52,598 nt of DNA from Priapulus caudatus (lineage: Eukaryota > Priapulida > Priapulimorpha > Priapulimorphida > Priapulidae), in NCBI RefSeq assembly GCF_000485595.1, contig NW_014577117.1, positions 482,680 through 535,277 on the forward strand. Direction: 5' to 3'. Both the position numbers and the translations under genes were made by a program. Below the pieces are notes generated by a model. The model was not told the origin of the DNA. It was given only the letters and a program-made list of their open reading frames with translations, and ran no database searches. This document shows, in pieces, positions 14,519 to 27,345 of this stretch (within the stretch, counting starts at the first letter, position 1; each line of letters begins with the position of its first letter).

Positions 14519-14989
14519 AATATTCGTTTGCAATACCAAGCTATTGATCCTATAACAGGGGCGCAACATTAAAATGGGCGTTTTTTCTTGTGATTCATAG
14601 TTTATTGTTAATGTAGATTTTTACGCTGTTTGTCGCTATTGCATCTATTGTTATTGTTCTTTTCATGTGTTTTTATTCACTCTTGCTGCCTATTGCCCCC
14701 AGAAACCACACCGGGTGAGAGCGTGTCTACTCTTAATTTGCCGTGCATTGATATTCCGCTCTAGCAGGGCAGGCTAGCCGAGTTGTCAATAATGCGGCAA
14801 GATTCAGAGAAGCACGTGCGATGCACAGATGGTCAGATTCCCATCTTCCGCGTTTTCTGTCCACAAAACGGAACCTAGTGAGTTCGCGCAAGATCGCATC
14901 CTATAATAAATCGCCTACCAAAGGGAAAGCTGTATGCCAACAGCCGAATAATGAGAGGGTAGCTACAGGGCATTAAATTACGGATGAAT

Positions 14990-15290
14990 AAAATGGCAGG
15001 TTATGAAATCACTGGAGATGAAAAGGGTAGTTTATTAAATCATAGCCTATCGTAGGTGCACGTGGATTCTGAAATAACATGCTGACGAACAGGTGGGTTT
15101 TGAAAATACTGATTAACTGAACCGTGGATTACGAAACTACGATTACTAAAATAGTCGGTTATGAAATGACAGGCCAACGAAAGAATAGATTATGAATCCT
15201 ACGTACTGACAAAACGGTGGCTTATGTAATCACAGTTTAGCAAAAGTTTGGGTTGTGAAATAAGAGCCTAACGAGCGAGTAGCTTAATAA
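14990..15290. repeat. Degenerate tandem repeat, about 36 bp
   Basis: Words such as GGTTATGAAAT, GGATTACGAAAC, GATTATGAATC and GGGTTGTGAAAT recur at about 36-bp steps, with CTAACGA-type words between them. The array is old and strongly diverged. Confidence 0.55.
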
Positions 15291-15826
15291 ATTTTGGTCT
15301 AAAGAAATAGTATACATTATTAAATTACTGATTCAGTTACACCGTTCTAACTACATGGATCGATGAGCTATAATTTACAAAATTATATAACCATTCCCAA
15401 TGGGTTTGTAAAAATTATCCTCGCGTATATTCCCGGAGAGCGTTTTAGCATTGTAATCAATAAATTACATTGTTTATAGGTTATTAGGTTTGACTACGTT
15501 GTTACGTAAATATGATGGCGTTGATAGCAGATCAAAAGGAAACAGAATAAAATTGTTAAAAAAGGATAACTTCAATGTATGGATTCTAACGGGAAAGTCA
15601 TAGAAATTCTACATTGTGTTACACGCGCTTTATCCCGTTTATAACAAATTTGGTCCAAAATCCACGTTAAACCTCGGTGAAACACGGACGTTCACGACTA
15701 TTATCTGAAATTGCCACATTTCTTTCTTTAAATAGACGGTATCACGCATCACCTTCAGAAAATTGTCTCCATTGCCCGTCTCATAGGGTGTAGCCGCAAT
15801 TTCACTCTGGCGTAGCCACACACATA

Positions 15827-15831
<5 letters not shown>

Positions 15832-15880
<49 letters not shown>

Positions 15881-15913
15881 NNNNNNNNNNNNNNNTATAT
15901 ATATATATATATA
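15832..15913 (+). repeat. CA array, 15-N gap, TA array
   Basis: (CA)n runs into 15 undetermined bases at 15881-15895 and resumes as (TA)n. The gap is probably an unresolved compound microsatellite. Confidence 0.95.
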
Positions 15914-17345
15914 ACGCGGAAAACCCGCAAATTTTGTAGAGATTTGAGCCATGCAGCTGAACCTTTCCTTATCGATAAAAACACAAGCCTTGTGCTGCGT
16001 GGCTATCGTTATAATGACGCGATTTCCTGCAACGTATGGACTGGTAAACAGCTGCCGAGAGAATCTCTCTCCCTCGCCGCTTAATTGGCAGTCTGCAAAC
16101 AAAATTACCACCAACGGGAAAAGGGAAAATCGCCGTGGGTTATCGGCCGAGCAGTTTGTTTTATCTCGTAAGCGCAAAAACGTAAAATAGTTCAAGAAAA
16201 TTCGCGCCGATGCGTTAAAGTGATTCTCATGGCTGCTGAGTCGAAGGAACGATGCTTGCACATATACGATCTTCAATGTCGTCTTGTTCCGATACGATCT
16301 ACCATATACGTCACGTGAAATGCAAAATAAAACGAATCACTCGACGGTCGAATTCCTTTACGCATCTCCCGGTTGCGTTTTGAACGGGATGGTACCTAAA
16401 TCAGTTTAGTTAAAGTGCCTAATTCCATTGCGTGCACATTTGCTACGACACAAGTAGGCCTACAATGGATCGATATTGTACTCAGATTGGTATGAGCAAT
16501 GCGAATACGGGCATGCAAAAACAGTCAGATTTATTTTGAGAAAAGACGCTAATATGGAGCTGCTTTGAAGGTAATAAGGTAAAAATAGAAATATACAGCT
16601 ACAACGCATAATAGGCTGGATCTGCCGAAAGTAGTATTTTGATTTACTATTAATGCACTTTTTCGGCTCCCCGGAAAAAAAGTTAAATCGGGCACACGCT
16701 ACGCTGTTTTCTAACACCATTTTGTTTCATTATTCTCAAAGCAGCTGAGCAATTTAGCCAAAGTTGTCGTTTGTGTGTGTGGGTGCACGTGTGTGTGTGT
16801 GCATGTGTGCGTGCTTGCGTGCGTGCGTGCGTGTGTGTGCGCGCGTGCGTGCGCGCGTAAAACAACCACGCAGCTGCATCGGTGATATTTACGGATCATG
16901 TTCGTATCAAGCCGCAGCATAATGAGTACGAATATTATTAAATATTGAAGACGACGTTACGGGGCGAGTGACATCAACGCTGATAGCGCGTGAACTACAC
17001 GCGACATCGCACCGAGCGAAATCCGTGAATCTATGTTTAGCCATCCCGCTGCCTCGTGAATGATGCTGCATTATATGCCGGCTTGATGCTTGCAGATGAG
17101 AGATTTTCAAAGCCACGTGTTTTAATCGCACTTCGCTCGCGCTGCCGCGTAAACGAGTGCGACTTGAATTTCATTCGAGATGATAAGCATCGCCTTTCAG
17201 CATATACGCCTCAGGGAGTCGCGGAGAATGTATTTGTAGGCAATTGCCGTTCGAATACGTTAGTGATGTGTGGCACACAGTAACTATTTTTAAGTTATAA
17301 TCCCGATTGGTCGAAATTATTTACTCCACATTATTATTTTATAGC
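15914..17345. other. No gene recognised; GT/GC repeat at 16770-16858
   Basis: A GTGTGT/GCGTGC repeat sits in the middle. Frames of up to 86 codons on either side show no motif. Confidence 0.55.
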
Positions 17346-17413
17346 ATTAGTATTAGTATTAGTATTAGTATTAGTATTAGTATTAGTATTAGTAATAGTA
17401 TTAGTATTAGTAA
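17346..17413 (+). repeat. ATTAGT hexanucleotide repeat
   Basis: About eleven copies of TATTAG with two AATAG-type variants. Confidence 0.95.
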
Positions 17414-18079
17414 TTGTATTATTTTCCCCTTTAACAAATCATTTTAGTCGGTTCTATAGGTTATTCGGCATATAGCGTATCTTCAAAGGAGAACAAGGTT
17501 TATACATAATAAGCATTCTGCGACAGGCGCACACAGGCGGAGATAATAATGAAACATGCCCCGAGTACAGGCTCATCTAACACTCTGGGGTTCCAAAGTG
17601 ATATTTACGTGACATCGTGCGATCGTCACGTGGCATCCTCTCCTGCATTAATGAATGGTTGCGGGCAGTGATTAACACACACACACAAGATTTGTTATAA
17701 TATCATACACGGGTGGACTAGTCCTAACGCATGCCACATCTTCATCGAGCCATGTGATATCCTACTTTACGATATCACGTAGACTTCCGCGGTTATCGGT
17801 CATGATATGCATGGCCATTACATCACAATGCCATCTTCCTTTCATCTATTTAAAGCCGTTTAGACTCGCATGATGCCTTCGATTCACTATAGTCACAAAT
17901 AGTCACGCGCTATTCAACCGCCTACGTTGGCAGCGAGAGGCGAATACACGTCAATCACCGCTAACGCTAGCAGTAGCATGACCACTTATAAGCGCAGAAC
18001 AATATGAATACAAAAACCAATACGCAACAACATACAAAAACAGAATACAAAGTTGAAAACACGCTATTATAATGAAAGT

Positions 18080-18495
18080 GTCAATGACACTATAGCTCAC
18101 CTTGGGCGTGATGGAAGAGGGAGATGATATTTAAAATTGTTTTGGGGATATGTTTTGGGGCCATTCCTTATTCATTCACATCCCAAAAATTAGCAAAAGC
18201 CGTTGAACCTGAACTGACTTATGGCCATTTCCATTTTTGCCAAAAAGGGGCGTGGCTCGAAAGTAGGTCAACTGGCGTGCTCCAAAATAGGACGTTCACA
18301 TATCTCCCATAGGAGTAACAACTGTATGCTATTTGAAACATGTGGGTCAAACGGTTCTCAAGTTATCGTTGACCGTAGCCAAATGTTGACGGACGGACGG
18401 ACGGACGGACGGACGTATGACGGACGGACGGACGTATGACGGACGACGCCCCATGGAAATAGCTCATCTTGACGATTTCAAGGCGAGCTAAACAT
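18080..18495 (+). mobile_element. Dispersed repeat with an ACGG tetranucleotide core (SINE/MITE-like)
   Basis: The block includes CAAACGGTTCTCAAGTTATC, a (GGAC)n core at about 18389-18437, then CCATGGAAATAGCTCATCTT and a TTCAAGGCGAGCTAA end. This layout, with an ACGG array after a conserved 'ggttctcaagttatcg' word, is common in non-autonomous repeats of marine invertebrates. Assignment to a family is from memory. Confidence 0.5.
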
Positions 18496-18984
18496 GGAAC
18501 CAGCATTAAAAGAATGATAGAAAGGAAAGAAATGGCACGACCGCTTGTATGCCTACCCACAACGTAGTGTAGCGTAACGTGACGTGGCATAGCGCAACCG
18601 TGACATAACACATCGCAACACGTAACGTCATCTGAAAACACGAACTGACGCTGCGCTGAGCGTTGAGGAGGAATAACTCAGCTGGTGGGTGACAATATAA
18701 CCCGTCACAGTGCCTCGACACCGATCTATATATACACTGATGAGAGCGGCGCTCGCGGCTACGCTGGCAGCGCTCGGTTCGGCTTATACTATACCGTCAT
18801 TTACCACTCAGCGCGACGCGTAACAGCCACTGTAGCAAGTTCTCAAGCAGAGAGGTACGAGTAGACTGACACGTCTGTCGGGAGACGTGATAATACGTGT
18901 GACGTACACGGTGAGCGCGTGACGTAATTCAGTGGTGCGTAGGTTGTTTCCTCTGATGCATGGCCGTTCCCAGAAACCTATAGC

Positions 18985-19141
18985 TCGGTATCCACGGACA
19001 ACGTATTCCTCCGTATCCACTACCACCGTTTTCCCCGTATGCACCACCGTACCCTCTGGTATCTACTACCACCGTGCCCCCCCCCCCTTTGTATCCACCC
19101 ACCACCGCATCCCCCAGCGTCCACCGACCAACGTATTTACA
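18985..19141. repeat. Second array of the same TATCCACC minisatellite
   Basis: Degenerate units (TATCCACTACCACCG and similar) end in a 74-bp segment identical to the one at the right edge of the 32.3-kb gap, including an 11-C run. Confidence 0.85.
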
Positions 19142-20339
19142 AAATGATTGCAATTTCCTAGATATTATCTCAGTGGTAATGCTAGTTTTAATAAGGCGAG
19201 TGCCGTCGTTCAACGCTGCATAACCGGAAATAACCTCTCTCCGGGATAATACCACGTGAATGTATACATAAACGTGCGAGTGTATGACGTCACGATGTGA
19301 CTGTTAATGTCTTTTACGAAAATTTACGGCTTAAAATTATATTCTGTACGTTACCTAAATCGAAAATTAAGCGAAGAACCTTGAATTGAAAAGGGATGGT
19401 GCATGTGAAATTTTTCTCGCATAAAGTAAATGCTATGTACAGATAAAAAATAACAATTCAGGAGATCCTAATGAAACAGAAGGATGTTTTTTTTTGTAAC
19501 TAGGCTGAAAACGGGCCATTCATGTCTTTGTCTAGGACAAAAAAGTTGAATATGTAGGAGATGAGCATTAGATCTGCTCGATTATTCTGACAACGCGACA
19601 CGAGAATACTGGCAACAGTTCGATCGCTCTCATTTTGTGCTTGACAGACACAAAACACGAGTCTTATAGCGTGTACTGCTTATGTAAGTGTCGTTACGCA
19701 CATCGGGAAAGTTCGAATGAAACATTCTGGGACGGAATTGGCCCATCCGCCGGCATGAGTGATCCGTCGGCGAAGTGCCGCAAAGACTATATTTGATAGT
19801 GTACGCTTGATAAACATAATATACACCGGTCTATCGTGACCAATCTTGCAACAATGTCCAACTGGGAGTAGTTATCCCGCACACACGGATAAGCCAAAGT
19901 AAAAGACATCTATGGGACTTTAAAACTATTAAACATATTCTGTGATGGAACATCTACAAAAAATATGTCCGTTTTGTTCCTGACAGCGGGGAAAATGGAC
20001 CGAACACTATGGGCAAGGTATGCCACGCAGAAACGATTAATTCTAGAGCACACGCACTCGCTTGTAATGACATTTACACGCTATCAATAATATATATTAG
20101 CGTGTGATTTCTCAATCGCGATAGATGGAGCCAGTCATGCGCCACAGTCAACGCAGTAGAGCTGGGAAATTTATCGCTGTCATTATGTTCGGTCATGTAA
20201 TCATATTAACATGATTTTTTCGAGATATCCTCGCATGAGACCGAGCAGGCGTACGAATGTCGTGGGACTTTAGATGGCGAGGTGTTAACAGCGAGAAGGC
20301 CAATTGAGCATATTAAAACTGTATTGATTTATGGAGTCA
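19142..20339. other. No gene recognised
   Basis: AT-rich unique-looking sequence, with no frame of note and no repeat visible by eye. Confidence 0.5.
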
Positions 20340-20700
20340 TGCACTCGCGCTCGTCCGTGCACGCGATAACACGTGATCGTCCGTGAATGCGTGAACGTGA
20401 CAACACGTGATCTTCCGTGATTGCGTGAACGTGACGACACGTAATCGTCCGTGAATGCGTAAACGTGACGGCATGTGATCGTCAGTGAATGCGTGAACGT
20501 GACGGCACGTCATCGTCCGTGAATGCGTGAACGTGACGGCACGTCATCGTCCGTGAATGCGTGAACGTGACGGCATGTGATCTCCCGTGACTGCGTACAC
20601 GTGACTACACGTAATCGTCCGTGAACGTGTGAACGTGACGGCACGTGATTGTCCGTGAATGTGTGAACGTGACGGCACGTGATCGTCCGTGAATACGACG
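20340..20700. repeat. 34-bp minisatellite, CGTCCGTGAATGCGTGAACG-type unit
   Basis: About ten units contain CGTCCGTGAATGCGTGAACG followed by TGACGGCACGTGAT. Single-base and short-deletion variants separate units. Confidence 0.9.
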
Positions 20701-20724
20701 GCCGTACAAGGCCCTACACATCAT

Positions 20725-21120
20725 CATGACTGTTGGTAGCCAGCTCACATCTCAGCATGACTGTTGGTAGCCAGCCAACACCTTTCAATGACCGTTTATA
20801 GACACCTTATACCATGATTGTTGGCTGCCAGCTCACACCTCACAGTGAATGATGGTAGCCGCCGTACAGCATGACTGTTGACGGTCACGCCACACTTTTC
20901 AATGACCGTTTATAGATACCTTACATCATGACTGTTGGTAGCCAGCCAACACCTCCCAATTACCGTTTATAGACACCTTATACCATGACTATTGGCCGCC
21001 AGCTCACACCTCACAGTGGTAAATAATAGCCACCCTACAACATGACTGTTGGTGGTCACTCCACACCTCCTAATGACCGTTTATAGACACCTTATACCAT
21101 GACTATTGGCTGTCACTATT
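20725..21120. repeat. Higher-order repeat of three 57-bp monomers
   Basis: Monomers start with CATGACTGTTGG or CATGACTATTGG near 20756, 20813, 20870, 20927, 20987, 21043 and 21100. Types A and C share the end AATGACCGTTTATAGACACC, while type B has CTCACACCTCACAGTG instead. The order is A-B-C-A-B-C, a period of about 171 bp. Confidence 0.85.
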
Positions 21121-22729
21121 GGTGACTGGAGCAGATTGAACACATGCACGGATCGTTTGAATAATTCTGAGAGCGCGATCGAGCGAGCGCACGCGCGTAC
21201 CGTACGGGTGAAAAATGGTAGACTGAAGAAACGGCCCTCATTAGAATTTTATCAAGAAGAAAATCCATTTAGCGCCGAGACAAACGTCCGCGGAGTGAAT
21301 ATTTGATGGCATTACATCTTGCGGAGATTGAGCGCATGTATTATGCAGGCGCGGCGAAAACCGATACGACACTCTTACGCGACACATCAGCGATGAGCGC
21401 GGCTGTCACGACGTGACTTGCGACTGAGCGCAATTGTTTCGTCGGAAAGCGGTCGATAATGACAGCGTTGCTACGCCGATGGGGAGCTCGATATAAGCGG
21501 GTGTTGGGGTGTGTGTGAATTGGGGGCTGTTTGGTTGTGGGAGGTAATAAACTGCCTAGGGATTAAATCACATCAGGCGTGAATAATAATAGATCGCTTG
21601 TAATAATATCTATTATTATTTACTCCTGATCACATGTATCACCTGTATATCACACTGTTAGATCACATTAGATCACCTGCACAGGTATGGCTTGGATGAC
21701 GAGAGTGGCGTTTGTGTGAGGGAGTATATTGCTCTTAAACCACAACACGAATAATGAGACAGCACGCATAGCGCGCATGGTAGCATACGTCTATACTCAT
21801 ACATGCGACCATACATACACTTTCCATATACTATACATTTTCCGCATGCCCCCGCATATTAGCATTTTAACGACGACGTCGGCTCACGTGGACTTGTCCG
21901 ACTGCCGTCCGCGCTCTGATTGTGCGTGAACTCACGCTCGTGTCATGCTCATCCATTCACGCCGGATTCGATAACGGCTTGCGCATTGTCAGTGACGCTC
22001 ATTATCATGGTAATTTCTGTTGCGAGCATTCCTCGTTACGATTATACGGCACAACACGCGGTCACGAATATATCTGATAAACATGCGGGTACAGGGCAGA
22101 GCACGGACAGTTAGGCCTTCAAAAAGATATGTGATAAATAATTGTGGATTATATTTACTAATAATTCTATATATATCGTCTAATATATCTGCGTAAACGC
22201 AGTTCGATTTTTTCTCCCTACAACTCACAATGTCACGGCACATGCCCTGTATACAACCACACAAGAGATAGGAGCTTCTAATTCCTATGCATTCGCTCTT
22301 ATTTTATTATTAGAACGGCGCCAGTGCACCAACGCCCACGTCTAAATCTCGGCAGAAAGCTGAGAAACCACCTTGACTCTTTCATCGCACAGGCGCAATC
22401 GCAAGTAGATTGGATGCTGAACGAACACGTGAACGATTACCCACGTTTTTGATTAGATTTAGATTTATGACGGAATCTTCGCGAGCTGTGACTGCGATTT
22501 TAACGAACTCGAGCTTTGTGTTTGATCCTCTGCTCTTGTGAAACGAAGGGCGTGTCGCGAGCAGTGTTAGTGTCGGATGCTAACATTGTAGGGGACAGAT
22601 ATCTCATATAAAGCGAGAGATACGATACTGAATTACTTCGACAAGAAATGAGGAGAGGATTATGCTATACGAAGATTTCATTGAATGTTGGAGAACTATG
22701 CATGTACCCATACATAGACCTATATGTGC

Positions 22730-22730
<1 letters not shown>
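21121..22730. other. No gene recognised
   Basis: Unique-looking sequence with one ATCAGGAGT-family fold-back at 21572-21630. Frames of up to 91 codons lack motifs. Confidence 0.5.
21572..21630. repeat. Fold-back of the ATCAGGAGT family, copy 2
   Basis: ATCAGGCGTGAATAATAATA pairs with TATTATTATTTACTCCTGAT. One arm has a single change from the shared end ATCAGGAGTGA. Confidence 0.65.
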
Positions 22731-22775
<45 letters not shown>

Positions 22776-22812
22776 GTTGTATATATACATACATACATAT
22801 ATATATATATTA
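22731..22812. repeat. TA microsatellite with TACA variants
   Basis: (TA)n followed by ATACATACATA and a second TA run. Confidence 0.95.
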
Positions 22813-24436
22813 TATTTTAATAAGGGAATATATATAAGCGAAGAAATTTATTACTTCTGTAAAATAATATCGATGCGAAGGTGTGAATCGGTGGTGTGAA
22901 TCTCAGGCGGTCGGGTTGTTTACAAAGCACACGAGATAGCTTTGGAGAATCGACCAGCCGAATGACCACAGAGACAGATCTCCGGATTGCTAGGAGTTGC
23001 TCAACAGTACGTAGTTCCAAACTAACGACTGCGGAGTCGCCTGAAGGTGCCTCACGAACAACCCTATTGACAAACAATCTTTTGATCATTGCCTCATGGC
23101 CGGGTTCGGATTCGCATCGCCAGAAGAAATGAGAAACGCTTTCTATTCCTCCACCTTATGTGGTTGGACCGATTGGCCGGAATAGGCGCTATAAATGACT
23201 TGGGACAACGGGGTCACATAAATTGTGGAGCGGGCCTTTTCAGTGAGACATTTTTTCGTAACCTTGTTGAGAAGAATTGTAAGTGCGTGATATGGGGTTT
23301 CCTTATCGATCGCCGTTTCTTCGAAAGTTGTTCGTGTAGAGCTTCACTGAGCGAAACCTGTATTTCTTATCTATCAGATTCTGAGTTAATCATTCTTTTC
23401 CTGTTCTTCCTTGTCTGTCTTCCCTCTAGTTTTCTTACAATCCTACATACAGCTTCCGTGCGTGTAGTGCGCATTACGCGTCTACAATATATAGTTATAA
23501 AAATAATCATTTTTGCAGAGAATGTCACCATGAAACCAAAATTAATGTTGCGCCCTCCCTCCCTTAGCGGTGCTGCCATCTTATATAATTGCCGTTTTTC
23601 GCCACCGATGGCTGCTGCCACGACGTAAGAAGGCCGACGTTGTATCGTAAAGTAAGACATAAATTATTCTTAATAGCCATCGGCAAATTTTCGCGGAATT
23701 AATCGAGTAAAGCGGATGGCATCCTATTATAGCGGCAGGTGTATGCGCGAATACTAAACGAAACAGTTTCTCTTCTTTTCGAACAGTAAAGATGTACTGT
23801 ATGTGGAATTTCTAAAATTTAACCGTACTCTTGAAATAATGTTCAACTAAATAATGTAAAATGTATGTATGTATGTTTAATGTTGATGTAATTTTTGTGT
23901 TACTCTGCAATCATTAAAAATATTTTTAGTTCGCAAATGTTCTTTTTTCAAAACTCGTGACCCGTACAAGTCGACATCCTTGGTATATTTTGCAAGCTTG
24001 TACCTGGATAGATAGCTCGACCATAAGCCGACATCTACCAATACAAAGTTTTTGGCAGATACAATTGCATACTGGGTAACCACTGATCGGTAAACCCATG
24101 CGACAGGAGTGTGATTTTGTGTGAATTATTGATGGATTTTTAGTGTGTCAACGCATCTAATTCAATGTGTGTACATTGTAAACTACAGCCTGTGTAATAT
24201 ACTTCGAAGGCATGCACGTGGTGTATACACGTACATAGTATGCACAATCTTCGTTGAATTCACTCTTACACAAAATACCGTCTTGAATGAAGTTACTAGA
24301 GTCGATTCAGAGTAAATTACGAAGCGAACCGACTGCCCCCGATTGTGTAGCAAAATGCAAATCGAATCACGTACGCGTGTGTAAAGAATAGCATAGCTCG
24401 CACCAACCTATAAAGGTTATCCTTAAAATGTCAATA

Positions 24437-24440
<4 letters not shown>
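22813..24440. other. No gene recognised; longest frame 23089-23628 unassigned
   Basis: A 179-codon plus-strand frame (23089-23628) and a 90-codon minus-strand frame (22817-23089) occur. Neither shows a known motif, a credible membrane topology or supporting splice sites. I leave them unassigned rather than call a gene. Confidence 0.45.
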
Positions 24441-24471
<31 letters not shown>

Positions 24472-24540
24472 TGCGTGCGCGCGTGCGTGCGTGTGTGTAC
24501 GTGCGTATGCGTGCGCGTGGTGCGTGTGTGCGCGTGCGTG
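24441..24540 (+). repeat. TA then GCGT/GTGC microsatellites
   Basis: (TA)n at 24441-24468 passes into a GCGTGC/GTGTGC repeat. Confidence 0.93.
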
Positions 24541-25539
24541 ATGGAACGCGTTCCGACAGCCATCATCAGCGGGTGAATTTTGACAGGTACAATCTACCTT
24601 CAAAACCAGTAAGCTTGTTTTACGTCATTGTCGTTGGTATTAACATTTTTTGTCTTTAACAAATAGAAAGATGTCGGCAGAAGAATTTCCATCCCAGACG
24701 GTTAAAATTGTTATTCCGCCCAGAATACAATCGTCACGCCCAAACATCGTTTGTCTACGAGGTTTCGTCTTCTAATAAAATCGTCAAAACCAAAAATCGT
24801 CTGTCTGCGAGATTTGTCACCTAATAAACCCATTAAAACAAAACACCGTTTGTCTGCAACACTTCAACTCAAACATTGTTGATGTTGACGGCGACAACCA
24901 TGACGTAGACAGTGCCGTTATTTGCGCGGAATACCTACAAACCGCCCCCAACGACGAGTAAAGACGAGTACCTAGGACTCTGTCTCTCCGAATCACAAAA
25001 TAATTTTCTAAAAGGATGTTACTCGCATTCGACCGGACTGCTGATCGTTAACTTCTAATAACACGAGGACACGATCGTATTTACATATCGCGCATGGGAA
25101 ACGACGGTTGATAAATTATGCCGCCAGATGTCGCTGGCTACTGTCGGCGGATTCTGCTTGAAATTCAGCAGCGCTGCAAGAAGCTTTCGCGAAGGAATTA
25201 GCCGTTGCTCGGTGCCATGACAACTAATTAGGGGATACGAACTTGTTGACGAGGGAGTGCGCGAGAATTTCGATGCTGTCAGCGGCGTGAAATACTAGGG
25301 CTCGCCGTGGAAAGCGCCAGCGCCGTGGCTGACACGTGTTAACTACGCTAACGTACGCGTAAACATCTGATCATCTCGCGCATGCGCATGTTCTCCCCGG
25401 CATTTACAATGCATTCCGAATGAGATAGTTAACGCGTACATGCTCTTTTCGGCAGTAACGCGGAATTTTAAATGAGATATGTAGTTAACGTGCCCATTTC
25501 ACTGACACGTCACTGCTATGCGTCCCTAACCACACACGC

Positions 25540-25924
25540 GTCTCCACACACGCGGCGCGGCACGGCACGGAACGCCACGGAAACGGTGTCGTTCACCCCT
25601 ACCGGCAAAGTTCAAATCGATTATATCTTATGGCGCAGTCTCCACTGACACGGCACGGTGCCAGCCCGGTTTCACGGCGACGACGAAAGTCAAATGAGTT
25701 TAACTTTTGCCGGCTGCCGTATACGGAGAAAGACGCGATTGTTTTTTATCACGTGTTCTGCTCACGCCACCATCAGCCAATCGACAACAAGCACATGCAT
25801 AATTTCTGATCACTGAACCAGAGTGAACGCAATGCGCTCATATACAATGCGCGAAATCACAATGTTGTTTTCCACAACGGCGCAGCGTTTTGCTGTGTCG
25901 TGTCGTGCCGCGTGTGTGGAGACT
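25540..25924. mobile_element. MITE-like element with GTCTCCACACACGCGGC termini
   Basis: The left end GTCTCCACACACGCGGC (25540 onward) is matched in inverted orientation by the right end ending GCCGCGTGTGTGGAGAC (to 25923). Both continue into CACGGCACGG-type words, giving inverted repeats of about 30 bp. A related internal copy (CAGTCTCCACTGACACGGCA) lies near 25640. There is no ORF of note. No clear target duplication was seen. Confidence 0.6.
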
Positions 25925-26282
25925 TTTTATAGCCGAGTTTTTACTACGCGCATAAAACTAACCGTGCGACGGACGTGGGTGAGATGACAAGTACACATCC
26001 AACGAGCTTCGCTAACGAATGGTTGTTTTGCTCAACCTTTGGTTATCTCTCTAGTGCTGGTCAGCGAACGACATTGTGAACAACACTGCGGGGATGTGTC
26101 CGGGTTGTAGGGAAGAGCGCGTGATCATGAGAAATTCATTACCGCGCTAGGAATTGTACAGGGTATGGACGCAGTGCCCGTGCGGCTTATACATTGTTGG
26201 GTATAGGTTAGCAACTACGCTCTAAAGAAACTATCGGAGAGGTGCTACTTGCATGGACACTTGTCACCACGTAGGCACGTAC

Positions 26283-26349
26283 ACAAACAGACAGACAGAC
26301 AGACACGCGCGAACGCACGCACACACCCACACACACATGCGCGCGCGCA

Positions 26350-26402
<53 letters not shown>
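26283..26402 (+). repeat. ACAG, ACGC and CA compound microsatellite
   Basis: ACAGACAG, then mixed CACACGC, then ACGC units and (CA)n. His-rich frames here are artefacts. Confidence 0.95.
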
Positions 26403-26404
<2 letters not shown>

Positions 26405-27156
26405 TTATCGGAACCACGTCTGTTTACAAACCACACGAATATATCGCATGTTCGTATTGTAATCTTATAAATGTCGTGTATATTGCCTTGTATAAAACAA
26501 TTTAGCCAACTAATGTTTTCAGTATAACAACATCAAGTTACCCCTTTTATCCGTACGATGTAATGGGTATCATAGGAAATGGCAATTCCGATATGAGACG
26601 AGTGTGCATGTAGTATGCACACGATATCAGCACGTACTTAATTACTTACCTAATATCTTACGAAAATTCTCAATTTGAAATTTCCCAATAAATCACATTC
26701 CACAAAAAATCGCAACGCAGAACAATTTTAGAGAACTTATTATGTAGATGTATTACGTGCAGATTTCATACAGCGTTTTCTACCAACAAGCGCAACTATG
26801 CACTGTCCCTCAGCCAATACTTAATACCGTTACTCAAACTTACTTATAGTGAGTCAATTTAAAGTATTTTGTAATTAATTATCACATTAAATTTTTATCA
26901 TTAAATAACCAATACACATACGGTTAAAAGCGTTTATTATGATTCGTAAATGTGCGCATGCTGCAATATAGATGTTTCTAATACTTCTTTAGGCCGAGAA
27001 AAATTTCACGGCAACGTTAATTTCATAACGCACGCATTCTCATTAGATATCAACGGAATAGCATTACTTATGTTATAAAATTTCGGCTTATCGTGCCTTC
27101 TCAATAACAGACTCCCTTCTGTAACGCGAGATTACTGTGATGTATATAAGTACACT
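26403..27156. other. No gene recognised
   Basis: AT-rich unique-looking sequence between a microsatellite and the hairpins downstream of CLPTM1L. Confidence 0.5.
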
Positions 27157-27246
27157 ATATATAAACAACCGCAGAAACAAAATTCCTACGCAGCAATATA
27201 AATATATATTGCTGGGTAGGAATTTTATTTCTGCGGTTGTTTATAT
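27157..27246. repeat. Long near-perfect inverted repeat
   Basis: TATATAAACAACCGCAGAAA and onward to CAGCAATATA pairs with the complementary half ending CTGCGGTTGTTTATATA. Each arm is about 43 bp with only a few mismatches. It lies 0.6 kb downstream of the CLPTM1L stop. Confidence 0.85.
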
Positions 27247-27256
27247 ACTGTTTATA

Positions 27257-27345
27257 TATATTATCAAGAGCTACAAAATACCTATTAGCTATTTATATAT
27301 ACCTATTAGCTATTAGGTATTTATTATAGCTCTTGATATTATCTA
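27257..27345. repeat. Second inverted repeat, imperfect
   Basis: ATATTATCAAGAGCT and its inner ATACCTATTAGCTAT pair with ATAGCTATTAGGTAT and AGCTCTTGATAT on the right. It is adjacent to the hairpin at 27157-27246. Confidence 0.75.

Noticed and set aside
23089-23628. A 179-codon plus-strand frame
   Set aside because: No recognisable domain or splice support; its hydrophobic stretch is AT-driven Leu/Ile/Phe.
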